A DNA stretch of 64,000 bases, taken from the NCBI GenBank assembly GCA_003141555.1, contig PLMN01000007.1:179331-243330 (forward strand), written 5' to 3'. A model generated the notes under the pieces. The model had not been told where the DNA came from, ran no database searches, and worked only from the letters and a program-made list of their open reading frames with translations. Shown here piece after piece: positions 53,643 to 62,049 of the stretch. The stretch comes from Candidatus Aminicenantota bacterium (GTDB lineage Bacteria > Acidobacteriota > Aminicenantia > Aminicenantales > UBA4085). The stretch's first letter is position 1. Each line of letters starts with the position of its first letter. Both the position numbers and the translations under genes were made by a program.

Positions 53643-55330
53643 CGCCTTACGTCCTCCAGGGACAGATAAAGCTTCTCCTCGCCGAGGTAGGTCGAGGTCT
53701 GGAGAGTGAAGGCCGCGTCGATCCGGTCGCCCCGGGCCAGGGAGTCCGCCCAGGCGGCCCGGTCCCAGCCGAGCGCCTCGAACGTCCGCCCTTCCTGGCG
53801 GAGGAGGAACTTCACGTGCTTGTCCTTGAGCTTCCGCGGGGCGGCGGTGATTTCCGCGGCCCGGGCCATGAACACCGGACGCGGATTCCCCACCCCGAAC
53901 GGGCCGAGGAGGGCGTGGCTCTCGAGGAGGGGGCCGTCGATCTCGGAGAACGCGACTTCGGCGTCGATCGCGATCCTTCTCTTCAGCTGGTCCTCGCTGA
54001 TTCCGGCCTCGGCCACGGCATTCGCCGCCCGCTTGAACGCCGGAAGTTCATCGCGCCGGAGAGTGCAGCCCACGGCGTAGGGGTGCCCACCGTAGGACAG
54101 GAAATGCTCCCGGCACTTGTCCAGGCAGTCGATGAGCGAAAAATCGGAAATGCTCCGGCCCGAGCCCACGGCCTTCCCGTCGTCGAGGGCGAACAGGATG
54201 ACGGGCCGGTTGTACGCATCCTTGACGCGCGAGGCCACGATGCCGATGATCCCCCGGTGCCAGGCCTCGCAGCCCAGGATGAGGATCTTGTGCTTCCGGT
54301 CCAGGGCGCCCGCTTCGACGAGGGCCACGGCCTGGGCGAAGATGTCCTCCTCGGTCTTCTGGCGCTGGGCATTGAGCTCGTCCAGGCTCCTGGCCAGAGC
54401 CCGCGTCTCGGCCGGCGACGTGGAGAAGAACAGCCGGACCGCGAGCTCGGTCCGGCCCATGCGGCCCGCGGCGTTGATCCGCGGCCCGATCCGAAAGCCC
54501 ACGTCCCCTTCCGAGATCCGCTTCCCGGCCAGGCCGCAGACCTCGATCAAGCTCTTCAGCCCGGGGTTCGCGACGTCGTCGAGCTCGCGCAGCCCGAGCT
54601 TGACGATGAGCCGGTTTTCGCCCCTGAGCTCGACGACGTCGGCGATCGTCCCGATGGATGCCAGCTTGAGGTAATGGCGGAGGAGGGACGTCCGGCCGGT
54701 CCGGATGAGAAGCGCCTGGATGAGCTTCAGGACGACGCCCACGCCGGCCAATCCGGGGTAGGGATATGAGGCCCCGGGGAGCGCCGGGTCGAGGACGGCC
54801 AGGGCCTCGGGGAGATCGGGGCCGGGCCGGTGGTGGTCGGTGACGATCACGTCGATCCCCCGCTCCTTGGCCAGGCGGATGAAGTTGACCGCCTTGATCC
54901 CGCAATCGACGCTGATCACGAGCCCGGCGCCGCGTTCGACGGCGACGGCGAAATGCTCGTCCTTGATCCCGTAGCCGTCCTTGAGGCGGTCCGGGATGAA
55001 ATAGTCGACCGGGAGGCCCATCGAGGACAGCGCCCGGTGGAGCATCACCATCGAGAGGATGCCGTCCACGTCGTAGTCGCCGAAGATCAGGATCTTTTCC
55101 CGCCGCTCGACCGCCAGCCCGATCCGGTCCGCGGCCGCGGCCATGCCGTCCATGAGGAACGGGTCGTGGAGGTTTTCGAGCCCCCCGTAGAGGAACAGTT
55201 CGGCGGCCGCGGGATCGGTGATCTTCCGATTGGTCAGCACCCGGGCGATGACCAGGGGAATGCCCAGCGCGGCGGCCAGGCCGGCGGCCTCCTCGTGGGG
55301 CGGCGCTAATTTCCAGACAGAGTCTCCCAT
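53639..55330 (-). CDS. recJ: Single-stranded-DNA exonuclease RecJ
   Basis: The protein has 563 residues. The DHH catalytic motifs are IFGDYDVDGILS (D85, D87, D89), ISVDCGI and IVTDHHRPG; further on is RINAAGRMG. The DHHA1 domain has LGCEAWHRGIIGIVASR and GSGRSI. The C-terminal OB domain (about 450-563) ends with LSLEDVRR. It degrades 5'-ended single strands in repair. It is the first gene of an 11-gene operon. ATG 55330 has no ribosome site and a GATAAA box ends 12 bases upstream, again suggesting a very short leader. Confidence 0.92.
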   Translation of the reverse strand: MGDSVWKLAPPHEEAAGLAAALGIPLVIARVLTNRKITDPAAAELFLYGGLENLHDPFLMDGMAAAADRIGLAVERREKILIFGDYDVDGILSMVMLHRALSSMGLPVDYFIPDRLKDGYGIKDEHFAVAVERGAGLVISVDCGIKAVNFIRLAKERGIDVIVTDHHRPGPDLPEALAVLDPALPGASYPYPGLAGVGVVLKLIQALLIRTGRTSLLRHYLKLASIGTIADVVELRGENRLIVKLGLRELDDVANPGLKSLIEVCGLAGKRISEGDVGFRIGPRINAAGRMGRTELAVRLFFSTSPAETRALARSLDELNAQRQKTEEDIFAQAVALVEAGALDRKHKILILGCEAWHRGIIGIVASRVKDAYNRPVILFALDDGKAVGSGRSISDFSLIDCLDKCREHFLSYGGHPYAVGCTLRRDELPAFKRAANAVAEAGISEDQLKRRIAIDAEVAFSEIDGPLLESHALLGPFGVGNPRPVFMARAAEITAAPRKLKDKHVKFLLRQEGRTFEALGWDRAAWADSLARGDRIDAAFTLQTSTYLGEEKLYLSLEDVRR

Positions 55331-55342
55331 TTCATGCTCAAA

Positions 55343-55351
55343 TTTATCACA
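55343..55351 (-). promoter_or_regulatory. Possible extended -10 box of the recJ operon
   Basis: On the minus strand TGTGATAAA (extended TGn plus GATAAA at 55343-55348) ends 12 bases before the recJ ATG. No good -35 box is seen. Confidence 0.35.
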
Positions 55352-55444
55352 ATCCCCCCTAAAAGAATACGAAGGGAGGCCGAAGAGGAGCCCGCGAGGC
55401 CTTTACGGACGGATAGCCCGCGGCGCACCCACGCGGGACCCGGA

Positions 55445-55888
55445 TTAGAAGCGGAAGTAGTCGTAGATCCGGATCCTAAGGACGAACTTCAGGATGGCGT
55501 TTGTCAGGGCGATCACCTCGCCGATCGCCCAGGCCGGGAGCAGGATCCGGTACTGGAATTTCCGGAGACCGTCGAGAGGCCGTTTTTTCCCCCGGATGAG
55601 AAGAACCAGAAAAACGTAGATATAGCCGAACATCCCCAGCGTCGACGTGGAGATGTGCAGGAGGAAGAGGACGCTCCGCCAGGGGACGACGTGGGGACCG
55701 GCGAGGACGGTCGTCGGCGTGATCCTGAATGAGGCCAGGAAGGCGGTGACGACGTCGAGGATGACGGCCGCGCCGAGGAGGCCCAGATACGGCTCCTCGC
55801 GCCGATAGATGCGCCGCCCGGCGACGACGTAGAGATAGAACGTGACCACCGCCAGGACGATGTTGATGAGGACCGCCAAGCCTGCCAT
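55445..55888 (-). CDS. Four-helix membrane protein of unknown function
   Basis: The protein has 147 residues with four hydrophobic stretches (about 3-23, 35-52, 72-96 and 114-137). Two histidines lie near the middle (GPHVVPWRS and FLLHISTS), which might bind a metal or heme as in small cytochrome-like or DUF420-type proteins. This is only a resemblance. It lies between recJ and the tricorn-type protease genes, on the opposite strand from the latter. No family is assigned. Confidence 0.55.
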   Translation of the reverse strand: MAGLAVLINIVLAVVTFYLYVVAGRRIYRREEPYLGLLGAAVILDVVTAFLASFRITPTTVLAGPHVVPWRSVLFLLHISTSTLGMFGYIYVFLVLLIRGKKRPLDGLRKFQYRILLPAWAIGEVIALTNAILKFVLRIRIYDYFRF

Positions 55889-55979
55889 CGTGGTCCTATC
55901 TTATGAGGGCTGCCGCGCGGGGTCAAGCCCTATTCCCGGCCGGATCTTCTCCCCCAACCAAATCCGCCCGAACTGCGTA

Positions 55980-55985
55980 TATAAT
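55980..55985 (+). promoter_or_regulatory. -10 box of the tricorn-type protease gene
   Basis: A perfect TATAAT within GTATATAAT lies 30 bases before ATG 56016. The leader carries the ribosome site CAGGAGG. The -35 position is not recognisable. Confidence 0.5.
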
Positions 55986-56015
55986 GGTGAGATATTTTTT
56001 GCTCAGGAGGGCCTT

Positions 56016-59000
56016 ATGAATCATCGCCTCGCATGCGCCGCAAAATTCATCCTCGCGCTCGGCATCCTGTCCGTTCTCGCCGCGGGCCCGCTCCCGCTCG
56101 GGGCCCAGGACAAGCCGCTCTGGCTGCGCTATCCGGCCATCTCGCCGGACGGCCGGACGATCCTCTTTTGCTACAAGGGCGACATCTACAGGGTGCTGGC
56201 CGCCGGCGGGCAAGCCCTGCCCCTGACCATCAGCGAGGCCTACGACTACGCTCCCGTCTGGAGCCACAACGGCGCGTCGATCGCCTTCGCCTCCGACCGC
56301 TACGGCAATTTCGACGTCTTCGTCATGCCCGCGGCGGGCGGCGAGGCCCGGCGCCTGACTTACCATTCGGCGAATGAGATACCCACCGGCTTCACGGCCG
56401 ACGATAAAAGCGTCCTCTTCTCCGCGGCCCGCCAGGACACGGCGGCCAACGTCCAATTCCCCATGGGCACCTTCCCCGAGCTCTACAGCGTCCCGGTGAC
56501 CGGCGGGGAGGCCGCCCTCGTCCTGACCCAGCCGGCGATTGCGGCCACGGTCAGCCCGGACGGCGAAAAAATCATCTACCATGACCAGAAGGGTTATGAG
56601 AGCGAGTGGCGCAAACACCACGTGTCGGCGGTGACCCGCGACATTTGGATCTATGACCTTAAGACGAAAAAGAACACGATGCTGACGACGTTCAAGGGCG
56701 AGGATCGCAACCCGGTGTTCGACGCCGACGGCGACTCCTATTATTATCTGAACGAGCAGAAGGGATCGTTCAACGTCTTCAAGAGCTCTTTGAGCAAGCC
56801 GGCGGTGTCCGTCGCGGTGACCGATTTCTCCAAGAACCCGGTCCGCTTCCTGACCCGCTCCGCAACCGGCGTCCTCTGCTTCGGCTACGACGGCGAGATT
56901 TACACCAAGACCGGCTCGGCGGCCCCCCAGAGAGTCGACGTCCGCATCGCCGAGGACGGCCGCCAGGTCCTGGAGCGGACCATGCCCATCGGCGGCGGCA
57001 TCACCGAGATGCGGCTGTCGCCCAACGGCAAGGAGATCGCTTTCGTCTTCCGGGGCGAGGTCTTCGTCGGAAGCGTCGAAGGCGGCCTCACCAAGCGCAT
57101 CACCAACACCCCCTGGCAGGAGCGGAGCGTCAGCTTCAGCCCTGACGGCCGGACGCTCGTCTACGCGGCCGAGCGGGACAACAGCTGGAACATCTACACG
57201 ACCTCGATCGTCCGCAAGGAGGAGCCCTACTTCTTCGCCTCGACCGTCCTCAAGGAGGAGACGGTCGTGGCCACGCCGGCCGAGGAGTTCCAGCCGGAAT
57301 TCTCGCCCGACGGCAAGGAGGTCGCCTACCTCGAGAACCGCGTCGTGCTGAAGGTCGCCAACCTGGCCTCCAAGCAGACCCGGACCATCCTCCCGGGCGA
57401 ATACAACTATTCCTACTCCGACGGCGACCAGACCTACCAGTGGAGCCCCGACGGCAAGTGGTTCCTCGTCCAGTACGGCGAAAGGCAGCGGCTGTTCACG
57501 CCCCAGACCGGCCTCGTCTCGAGCGACGGGAAGGGGACCGTCATCAACCTGACAAAGACCGGCTTCGGCACCCTCTCGCCCCGCTGGGGGATGGACGGGA
57601 CGATGATGGTTTACGGCTGCCCGCGCGAGGGCCGGGTCAACACCGACGGCTCGGCCGTGGAATTCGACGTCTACGGGACATTCTTCACCCGGGCCGCGTT
57701 CGACAAGTTCAAGCTGTCCAAGGAAGATTACGCCCTCTGGAAGGAACAGGACGACAAAGCCAAAGAGGACAAGGCCAAGGAGAAGAAGGACAAGCCCAAG
57801 GACCCTAAGGCCAAGGAGACGGCGGTCAAGCCGGCCGAGCCGAAAAAGGACCTCGTCTTCGAGCTCGAAGGCATCGACCGGCGCAAGGCCCGCCTGACCA
57901 TCCACTCGGCCGACATCGCCGACATGGCCTTGTCCAAGAACGGGGAGAAGCTCTATTACCTGGCCCGCTTCGAGAAGGGCTACGACCTGTGGGTCACCGA
58001 GACGCGCACGCACGACACGAAGCTCTTCTCCAAGCTGGGCGCATCGCAGGCCGGAATGGAGCTCTCGGCCGACGGCAAGGCGCTGTTCGTCGGCGTCGAC
58101 GGCCGGGTGATGAAGATCGACCCGGAGAGCGGCAAGACCGACCCCGTCGCCCTCGGCGGCGAGATGGTCCTCGACCAGACCGCCGAGAAGGCCTACATGT
58201 TCGATCACATGTGGCGCCAGATGAAGCAGAAGCTCCTCGTCGCCGACCTCTACGGGGCGGACTGGGATTATTATTACGGCGTCTATAAAAAGTCCCTGCC
58301 CCACATCGCCAACAACTACGATTACGCCGAGATGGTCAGCGAGCTCCTGGGCGAGATGAACGTCTCGCACACGGGCTGCTACTATTCCAGCCCGCGGACG
58401 CCGACCACGGACGCGACGGCCTCGCTGGGCCTGTTCATGGACTACGATTTCGCCGGGCCCGGCTTGAAGGTCGCCGAAATCATCGCCGGCGGCCCGCTGG
58501 ACAGGGCCGACCTGAAGATCCGGGCCGGCCACATCATCGAGAAGATCGACGGGCAGGCCTTGGACCGCACGATCGACCACTACAAGCTCCTCAACCGCAA
58601 GGCGGGCAAGCTGACCCTGCTGTCGGTCTTCGATCCGGCCGCGGGGAGCCGCTGGGAGGAATCGGTCAAGCCGATCACCCTGGGCGAAGAGAACGGCCTC
58701 CTCTACCGGCGCTGGGTCAAGGCCCGCCGGGCCGAGGTCGACCGCCTGTCCGGCGGCCGGATCGGCTATGTCCACGTCGCGAGCATGAGTGATTCCAGCT
58801 ATCGGACCGTCATCGAGGAAGTCCTGGGCCTCTGCGCGGACAAGGATTCCCTGATCGTCGACACCCGCTTCAACGGCGGCGGGAACCTCCACGACACCCT
58901 GGCCGATTTCCTGAACGGCAAGAAGGTCTTTGACATCGTGCCCCGCGGCCAGGTCGTCGGCTTCGAGCCGTATGGCAAGTGGATCAAGCCCTCCCTCGTC

Positions 59001-59306
59001 CTGATGGGCGAATGCAACTATTCGGACGCCCACCTGTTCCCGGTCGAATACAAAGTCCGGGACATCGGCAAGACCCTGGGCATGCCCGTGCCCGGCACGG
59101 GAACGTTCGTCTGGTGGGAATCCCAGATCGACCCGACCCTGCGTTTCGGCATTCCTCAGGGCGGTTGGCGCACGCCCGACGGGAAGCTGTGCGAGAACAA
59201 CCAGCTCGAGCCCGACATCCTGGTCAAGAACGATCCGGACGTCATGTCCGCGGGCCGCGACCAGCAGATCGAAGCCGCGGTCAAGGAGCTGCTGAAGAAG
59301 AAGTGA
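56016..59306 (+). CDS. Secreted tricorn-type S41 peptidase
   Basis: The protein has about 1096 residues from ATG 56016, which follows an AGGAGG site and gives a signal peptide (FILALGILSVLAAG). Two beta-propeller regions (about 30-650) carry WD40/PD40-like repeats (ISPDGRTILFCYKG, WSHNGASIAFASDRYG). A Lys-rich stretch (about 575-610) separates them from the helical C1 part. A PDZ domain (about 805-880) and S41 core follow. Likely catalytic residues are S783-H784 (NVSHTGC), nucleophile S1003 (CNYSDAHLF) and E1035 (WWESQ). It probably degrades peptides outside the cytoplasm. Confidence 0.88.
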   Translation: MNHRLACAAKFILALGILSVLAAGPLPLGAQDKPLWLRYPAISPDGRTILFCYKGDIYRVLAAGGQALPLTISEAYDYAPVWSHNGASIAFASDRYGNFDVFVMPAAGGEARRLTYHSANEIPTGFTADDKSVLFSAARQDTAANVQFPMGTFPELYSVPVTGGEAALVLTQPAIAATVSPDGEKIIYHDQKGYESEWRKHHVSAVTRDIWIYDLKTKKNTMLTTFKGEDRNPVFDADGDSYYYLNEQKGSFNVFKSSLSKPAVSVAVTDFSKNPVRFLTRSATGVLCFGYDGEIYTKTGSAAPQRVDVRIAEDGRQVLERTMPIGGGITEMRLSPNGKEIAFVFRGEVFVGSVEGGLTKRITNTPWQERSVSFSPDGRTLVYAAERDNSWNIYTTSIVRKEEPYFFASTVLKEETVVATPAEEFQPEFSPDGKEVAYLENRVVLKVANLASKQTRTILPGEYNYSYSDGDQTYQWSPDGKWFLVQYGERQRLFTPQTGLVSSDGKGTVINLTKTGFGTLSPRWGMDGTMMVYGCPREGRVNTDGSAVEFDVYGTFFTRAAFDKFKLSKEDYALWKEQDDKAKEDKAKEKKDKPKDPKAKETAVKPAEPKKDLVFELEGIDRRKARLTIHSADIADMALSKNGEKLYYLARFEKGYDLWVTETRTHDTKLFSKLGASQAGMELSADGKALFVGVDGRVMKIDPESGKTDPVALGGEMVLDQTAEKAYMFDHMWRQMKQKLLVADLYGADWDYYYGVYKKSLPHIANNYDYAEMVSELLGEMNVSHTGCYYSSPRTPTTDATASLGLFMDYDFAGPGLKVAEIIAGGPLDRADLKIRAGHIIEKIDGQALDRTIDHYKLLNRKAGKLTLLSVFDPAAGSRWEESVKPITLGEENGLLYRRWVKARRAEVDRLSGGRIGYVHVASMSDSSYRTVIEEVLGLCADKDSLIVDTRFNGGGNLHDTLADFLNGKKVFDIVPRGQVVGFEPYGKWIKPSLVLMGECNYSDAHLFPVEYKVRDIGKTLGMPVPGTGTFVWWESQIDPTLRFGIPQGGWRTPDGKLCENNQLEPDILVKNDPDVMSAGRDQQIEAAVKELLKKK

Positions 59307-59310
59307 ACGG

Positions 59311-59375
59311 AAATCGGTGACAGCGGATTTCGGTGACATGACCCAATTCTCTTGATTTGGGATCGTGTCACCGAA
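59311..59375 (+). repeat. REP-like short copy plus long related palindrome R6
   Basis: The first 20 bases (59311-59330) begin exactly like R1 and have a shortened stem-loop. They run into a 47-base palindrome (59329-59375) with a perfect 10-bp outer stem (TTCGGTGACA with TGTCACCGAA) and a 7-bp inner stem interrupted by one bulged A. It lies 5 bases after the protease stop region and 34 bases upstream of the ftsY -35 box. Confidence 0.7.
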
Positions 59376-59408
59376 TTCCGCGATTCGCGTCACCAGTCTC
59401 CCGTATCG

Positions 59409-59437
59409 TTGACAGGGAGTAAGCGGGAAAATATAAT
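59409..59437 (+). promoter_or_regulatory. Consensus sigma-70-type promoter of the ftsY-rib operon
   Basis: TTGACA (59409-59414) and TATAAT (59432-59437) are both perfect and 17 bases apart, the best promoter in the window. The transcript should start near 59444, only about 6 bases before ATG 59450 and with no ribosome site. Confidence 0.85.
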
Positions 59438-59449
59438 CGTTTCATTGTG

Positions 59450-60340
59450 ATGGCCTCTCTGCGCGAAAAGCTGGCCCGGACTCGCCAGGCGTTCCGCCAG
59501 AAATTCGAGGACATCCTGAAGAGCGGCCGGAGCCGGGAGGAAATCCTCGAGGACTTGACCGAAACCCTGATCCTGGCCGACATCGGACTCCCCACCGCGG
59601 AAAAGATCGTCGAGGCGGTCGGCCGCGAGGCGCGGAAGAGCGACGGCCCGGATGTCGTCCGCGACGCGCTGAAGGCCGAGATCCTGGCCATCCTGACCCG
59701 CCACCCGGGCGGCCTGAAGCTCGATCCCAAAGCCGGCGTGTTGATGATGGTCGGGGTGAACGGCGGAGGCAAGACGACCTCGCTGGCCAAGCTCGCCCGG
59801 CGTCTCAAGGCCGAAGGCCGGAAGAGCATCTTCGTCGCGGGCGACACGTTCCGGGCCGCCGCCCAGGAGCAGCTCGCGGTCTGGGGCCGGAAGCTCGACC
59901 TGCCCGTGATCAAAGGCGCGTACGGGGCCGATCCCGCCTCGGTCGCGTTCGATGCCTGCCGCCGCCTCAAGACGGGGGAGTTCGACGCGATGCTCGTCGA
60001 CACCGCCGGCCGCATCCACACGAACGCCAACCTGATGGCCGAGCTCGAAAAAGTCAAACGGGTCATCGCCCGGGAGATTCCCGGCGCGCCCCAGGAAATC
60101 CTCCTCGTCCTCGACGCGAGCATCGGCCAGAACGCGCTGCCCCAGGCCCGGGAGTTTCTGAAGTTCGCCGGCCTGACCGGAGTTTTCCTGAGCAAGCTCG
60201 ACGGGACCGCCAAGGGAGGCTCCGTCGTGACCATCGCCGACGAGCTCGGCCTGCCCATCAAGTTCGCCGGCACGGGCGAAGGCGAGGACGACCTCGTTGA
60301 GTTCTCGGCCGAATCCTTCGTGGACGCGCTGTTCTCATGA
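59450..60340 (+). CDS. ftsY: Signal recognition particle receptor FtsY
   Basis: The protein has about 296 residues, the short form without the acidic A domain of E. coli FtsY. The N domain spans about 1-80. The G domain has GVNGGGKTTSLAKLA (P-loop) near 103, VAGDTFRAAAQEQL, LVDTAGRIHTNANLM, FLSKLDGTAKGG and the end FAGTGEGEDDLVEF. It docks SRP-ribosome complexes at the inner membrane. A GTG one codon upstream (59447) is also in frame. It is the promoter-proximal gene of the rib operon and overlaps ribD by 4 bases. Confidence 0.94.
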   Translation: MASLREKLARTRQAFRQKFEDILKSGRSREEILEDLTETLILADIGLPTAEKIVEAVGREARKSDGPDVVRDALKAEILAILTRHPGGLKLDPKAGVLMMVGVNGGGKTTSLAKLARRLKAEGRKSIFVAGDTFRAAAQEQLAVWGRKLDLPVIKGAYGADPASVAFDACRRLKTGEFDAMLVDTAGRIHTNANLMAELEKVKRVIAREIPGAPQEILLVLDASIGQNALPQAREFLKFAGLTGVFLSKLDGTAKGGSVVTIADELGLPIKFAGTGEGEDDLVEFSAESFVDALFS

Positions 60341-61440
60341 CCGACCCCCGCGACGCCGCGTTCATGGAAATGGCCTACGGCCTCGCCGAAAAAGGGGTCG
60401 GCCGGACGAGCCCCAACCCCTGCGTCGGGGCGGTGATCGTCAAGGACGGCTTGATCGTCGGCCACGGGCACCACGAAGGCCCGGGCCGGCCGCACGCCGA
60501 GATCATCGCCCTCCGGCGCGCCGGCCCGCGGGCGCGCGGGGGGACGCTCTACGTGACGCTCGAGCCCTGCGTCCACTGGGGCCGGACTCCGCCCTGCGTC
60601 GGCCCCGTGCTCTCCGCAGGCTTCCGCCGGATCGTGATCTCGGCCCTCGACCCCAACCCTCTGGTGGCCGGCCGGGGCGCGCGCCGCTTGAGGCGATCGG
60701 GGATGAAGGTGGAGGTCGGCCTGCTGTCCGCCCGGAACGGCCGGCTGAACGAAGCGGCGTCGAAATTCATCACCACGGGCCTCCCCTTCGTCACGCTGAG
60801 AGCCGCGGTGAGCCTCGACGGCAAGCTGGCCTCGCGCACGGGCGACGCCCGCTGGATCTCCTCGGCCCCCGCCCGCGACTACGCCCATCTTGTCCGCGCG
60901 GAGAACGATGCGCTCCTCGTGGGGATCGGGACCGTCCTCGCCGACGACCCACGCCTCGACATCCGCCACGCCCTCTGGCCGGGCAAAGGGCTGACGCGCG
61001 TCGTCCTCGACGCGGGGCTCCGAATGCCGCCCCGGGCCCGGATCCTCTCGATCCTCCGCGCGGGGCGGGTGCTCGTGTTCGCCGGCGAAGGCGCGGCGCA
61101 CGAGAAGCGGGATGCCCTGGCCGGGAAAGGGGCGGAGATCGTCGAGCTGCCGCAAAGCGAAGGCCGGTTCGACTTGTCCCGCGTCCTCGCCGAGCTCGGC
61201 CGGCGGGAGATCGCAAGCCTCCTGATCGAAGGCGGCGGGAAGGTGGCCGCGTCGTTCCTCGAAGCGCGCCTCGCCGACAAGGCGATCTTCACTCTCGCCC
61301 CGCTCCTCATCGGCGGCCGGGACGCGGTCCAGGTTTACGGAGGCGAAGGGGGCGCCGCCCGGATCAAGGATGCACTCGCCCTGAGATCGGTGGCCGCCTT
61401 CCGCGTCGGCCCGGACACCGTCCTCGAAGGGTATTTCTGA
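60337..61440 (+). CDS. ribD: Riboflavin biosynthesis deaminase/reductase RibD
   Basis: The protein has 367 residues, the usual bifunctional length. The deaminase half has the zinc ligands in RPHAEIIALRRAG and TLEPCVHWGRTPPCV. The reductase half (about 150-367) has VTLRAAVSLDGKLA, DARWISS, LVGIGTVLADDP and LLIEGGGKVAASFL. It performs the second and third steps of riboflavin synthesis from GTP. It overlaps ftsY by 4 bases and ribE by 1 base. No FMN riboswitch is visible ahead of it. Confidence 0.94.
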   Translation: MTDPRDAAFMEMAYGLAEKGVGRTSPNPCVGAVIVKDGLIVGHGHHEGPGRPHAEIIALRRAGPRARGGTLYVTLEPCVHWGRTPPCVGPVLSAGFRRIVISALDPNPLVAGRGARRLRRSGMKVEVGLLSARNGRLNEAASKFITTGLPFVTLRAAVSLDGKLASRTGDARWISSAPARDYAHLVRAENDALLVGIGTVLADDPRLDIRHALWPGKGLTRVVLDAGLRMPPRARILSILRAGRVLVFAGEGAAHEKRDALAGKGAEIVELPQSEGRFDLSRVLAELGRREIASLLIEGGGKVAASFLEARLADKAIFTLAPLLIGGRDAVQVYGGEGGAARIKDALALRSVAAFRVGPDTVLEGYF

Positions 61441-62036
61441 TGTTCACCGGCATCGTCACGCACGTGGGCCTTTTCCGCGGATACCGGCGGGGGAAGGCCG
61501 AGCTCGCGCTCGAAGCGTCCGGCCTCGAAGGGCGCGCGGGGCCCGGCGACAGCCTCGCCGTCGACGGCGTCTGCCTAACGGCCGTCCGCCGGGAGAACCG
61601 GCTTTTTCTCTTCAACCTCTCGCGCGAGACGCTCGAGCGCTCCACCCTCGGCGCCCTCCGGCCGGGGGACGAGCTGAACTTGGAGCTTCCCTTGACCCTG
61701 GCCTCGTCCCTGGGAGGGCATCTTGTCTCCGGCCACGTGGATTTCCGGGCGAAGCTCCTGAGGTCCGTCGCGCGCCGGCCGGGCCGACGCCTGGAATTTT
61801 CCCTGCCCCGCGAATTCCGCCCGTTCCTCGTTCCCAAGGGATCGGTGGCCGTGAACGGCGTCAGCCTAACCGTGGCCGGTCTCCACCCGGCGTCGTTCGA
61901 AGTCGAGCTCATCCCGGTCACGCTCGACAAATCCAATCTCCGCCTGCTGAAGACCGGATCCGAGGCCAACGTCGAATGTGACATGATCGGGAAATACGTG
62001 TATAATTTTACAACTGCAAGAAAAAAAGAGGATTAG
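61440..62036 (+). CDS. ribE: Riboflavin synthase alpha chain
   Basis: The protein has 198 residues from ATG 61440 (TGATG overlap with ribD). It starts MFTGIVTHVG, the active-site N-terminus of riboflavin synthase. The two internal beta-barrel halves are clear: GDSLAVDGVCLTAV and GSVAVNGVSLTV, GGHLVSGHVD, and DMIGKYVYNF at the end. It makes riboflavin from two molecules of dimethylribityllumazine. Confidence 0.94.
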   Translation: MFTGIVTHVGLFRGYRRGKAELALEASGLEGRAGPGDSLAVDGVCLTAVRRENRLFLFNLSRETLERSTLGALRPGDELNLELPLTLASSLGGHLVSGHVDFRAKLLRSVARRPGRRLEFSLPREFRPFLVPKGSVAVNGVSLTVAGLHPASFEVELIPVTLDKSNLRLLKTGSEANVECDMIGKYVYNFTTARKKED

Positions 62037-62049
62037 AAGGATATCAGAG

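Noticed and set aside
55923..59393. An antisense open frame of about 1156 codons opposite the tricorn-type protease
   Set aside because: It has no ribosome site or recognisable domain, is rich in Asp/Arg/Val/Gly/Leu as expected for the complement of GC-rich coding sequence, and the sense strand encodes a complete, motif-bearing protein.
60200..60400. FMN riboswitch ahead of ribD
   Set aside because: ribD overlaps ftsY by 4 bases, leaving no leader, and no conserved RFN-element blocks were seen before ftsY or ribBA.
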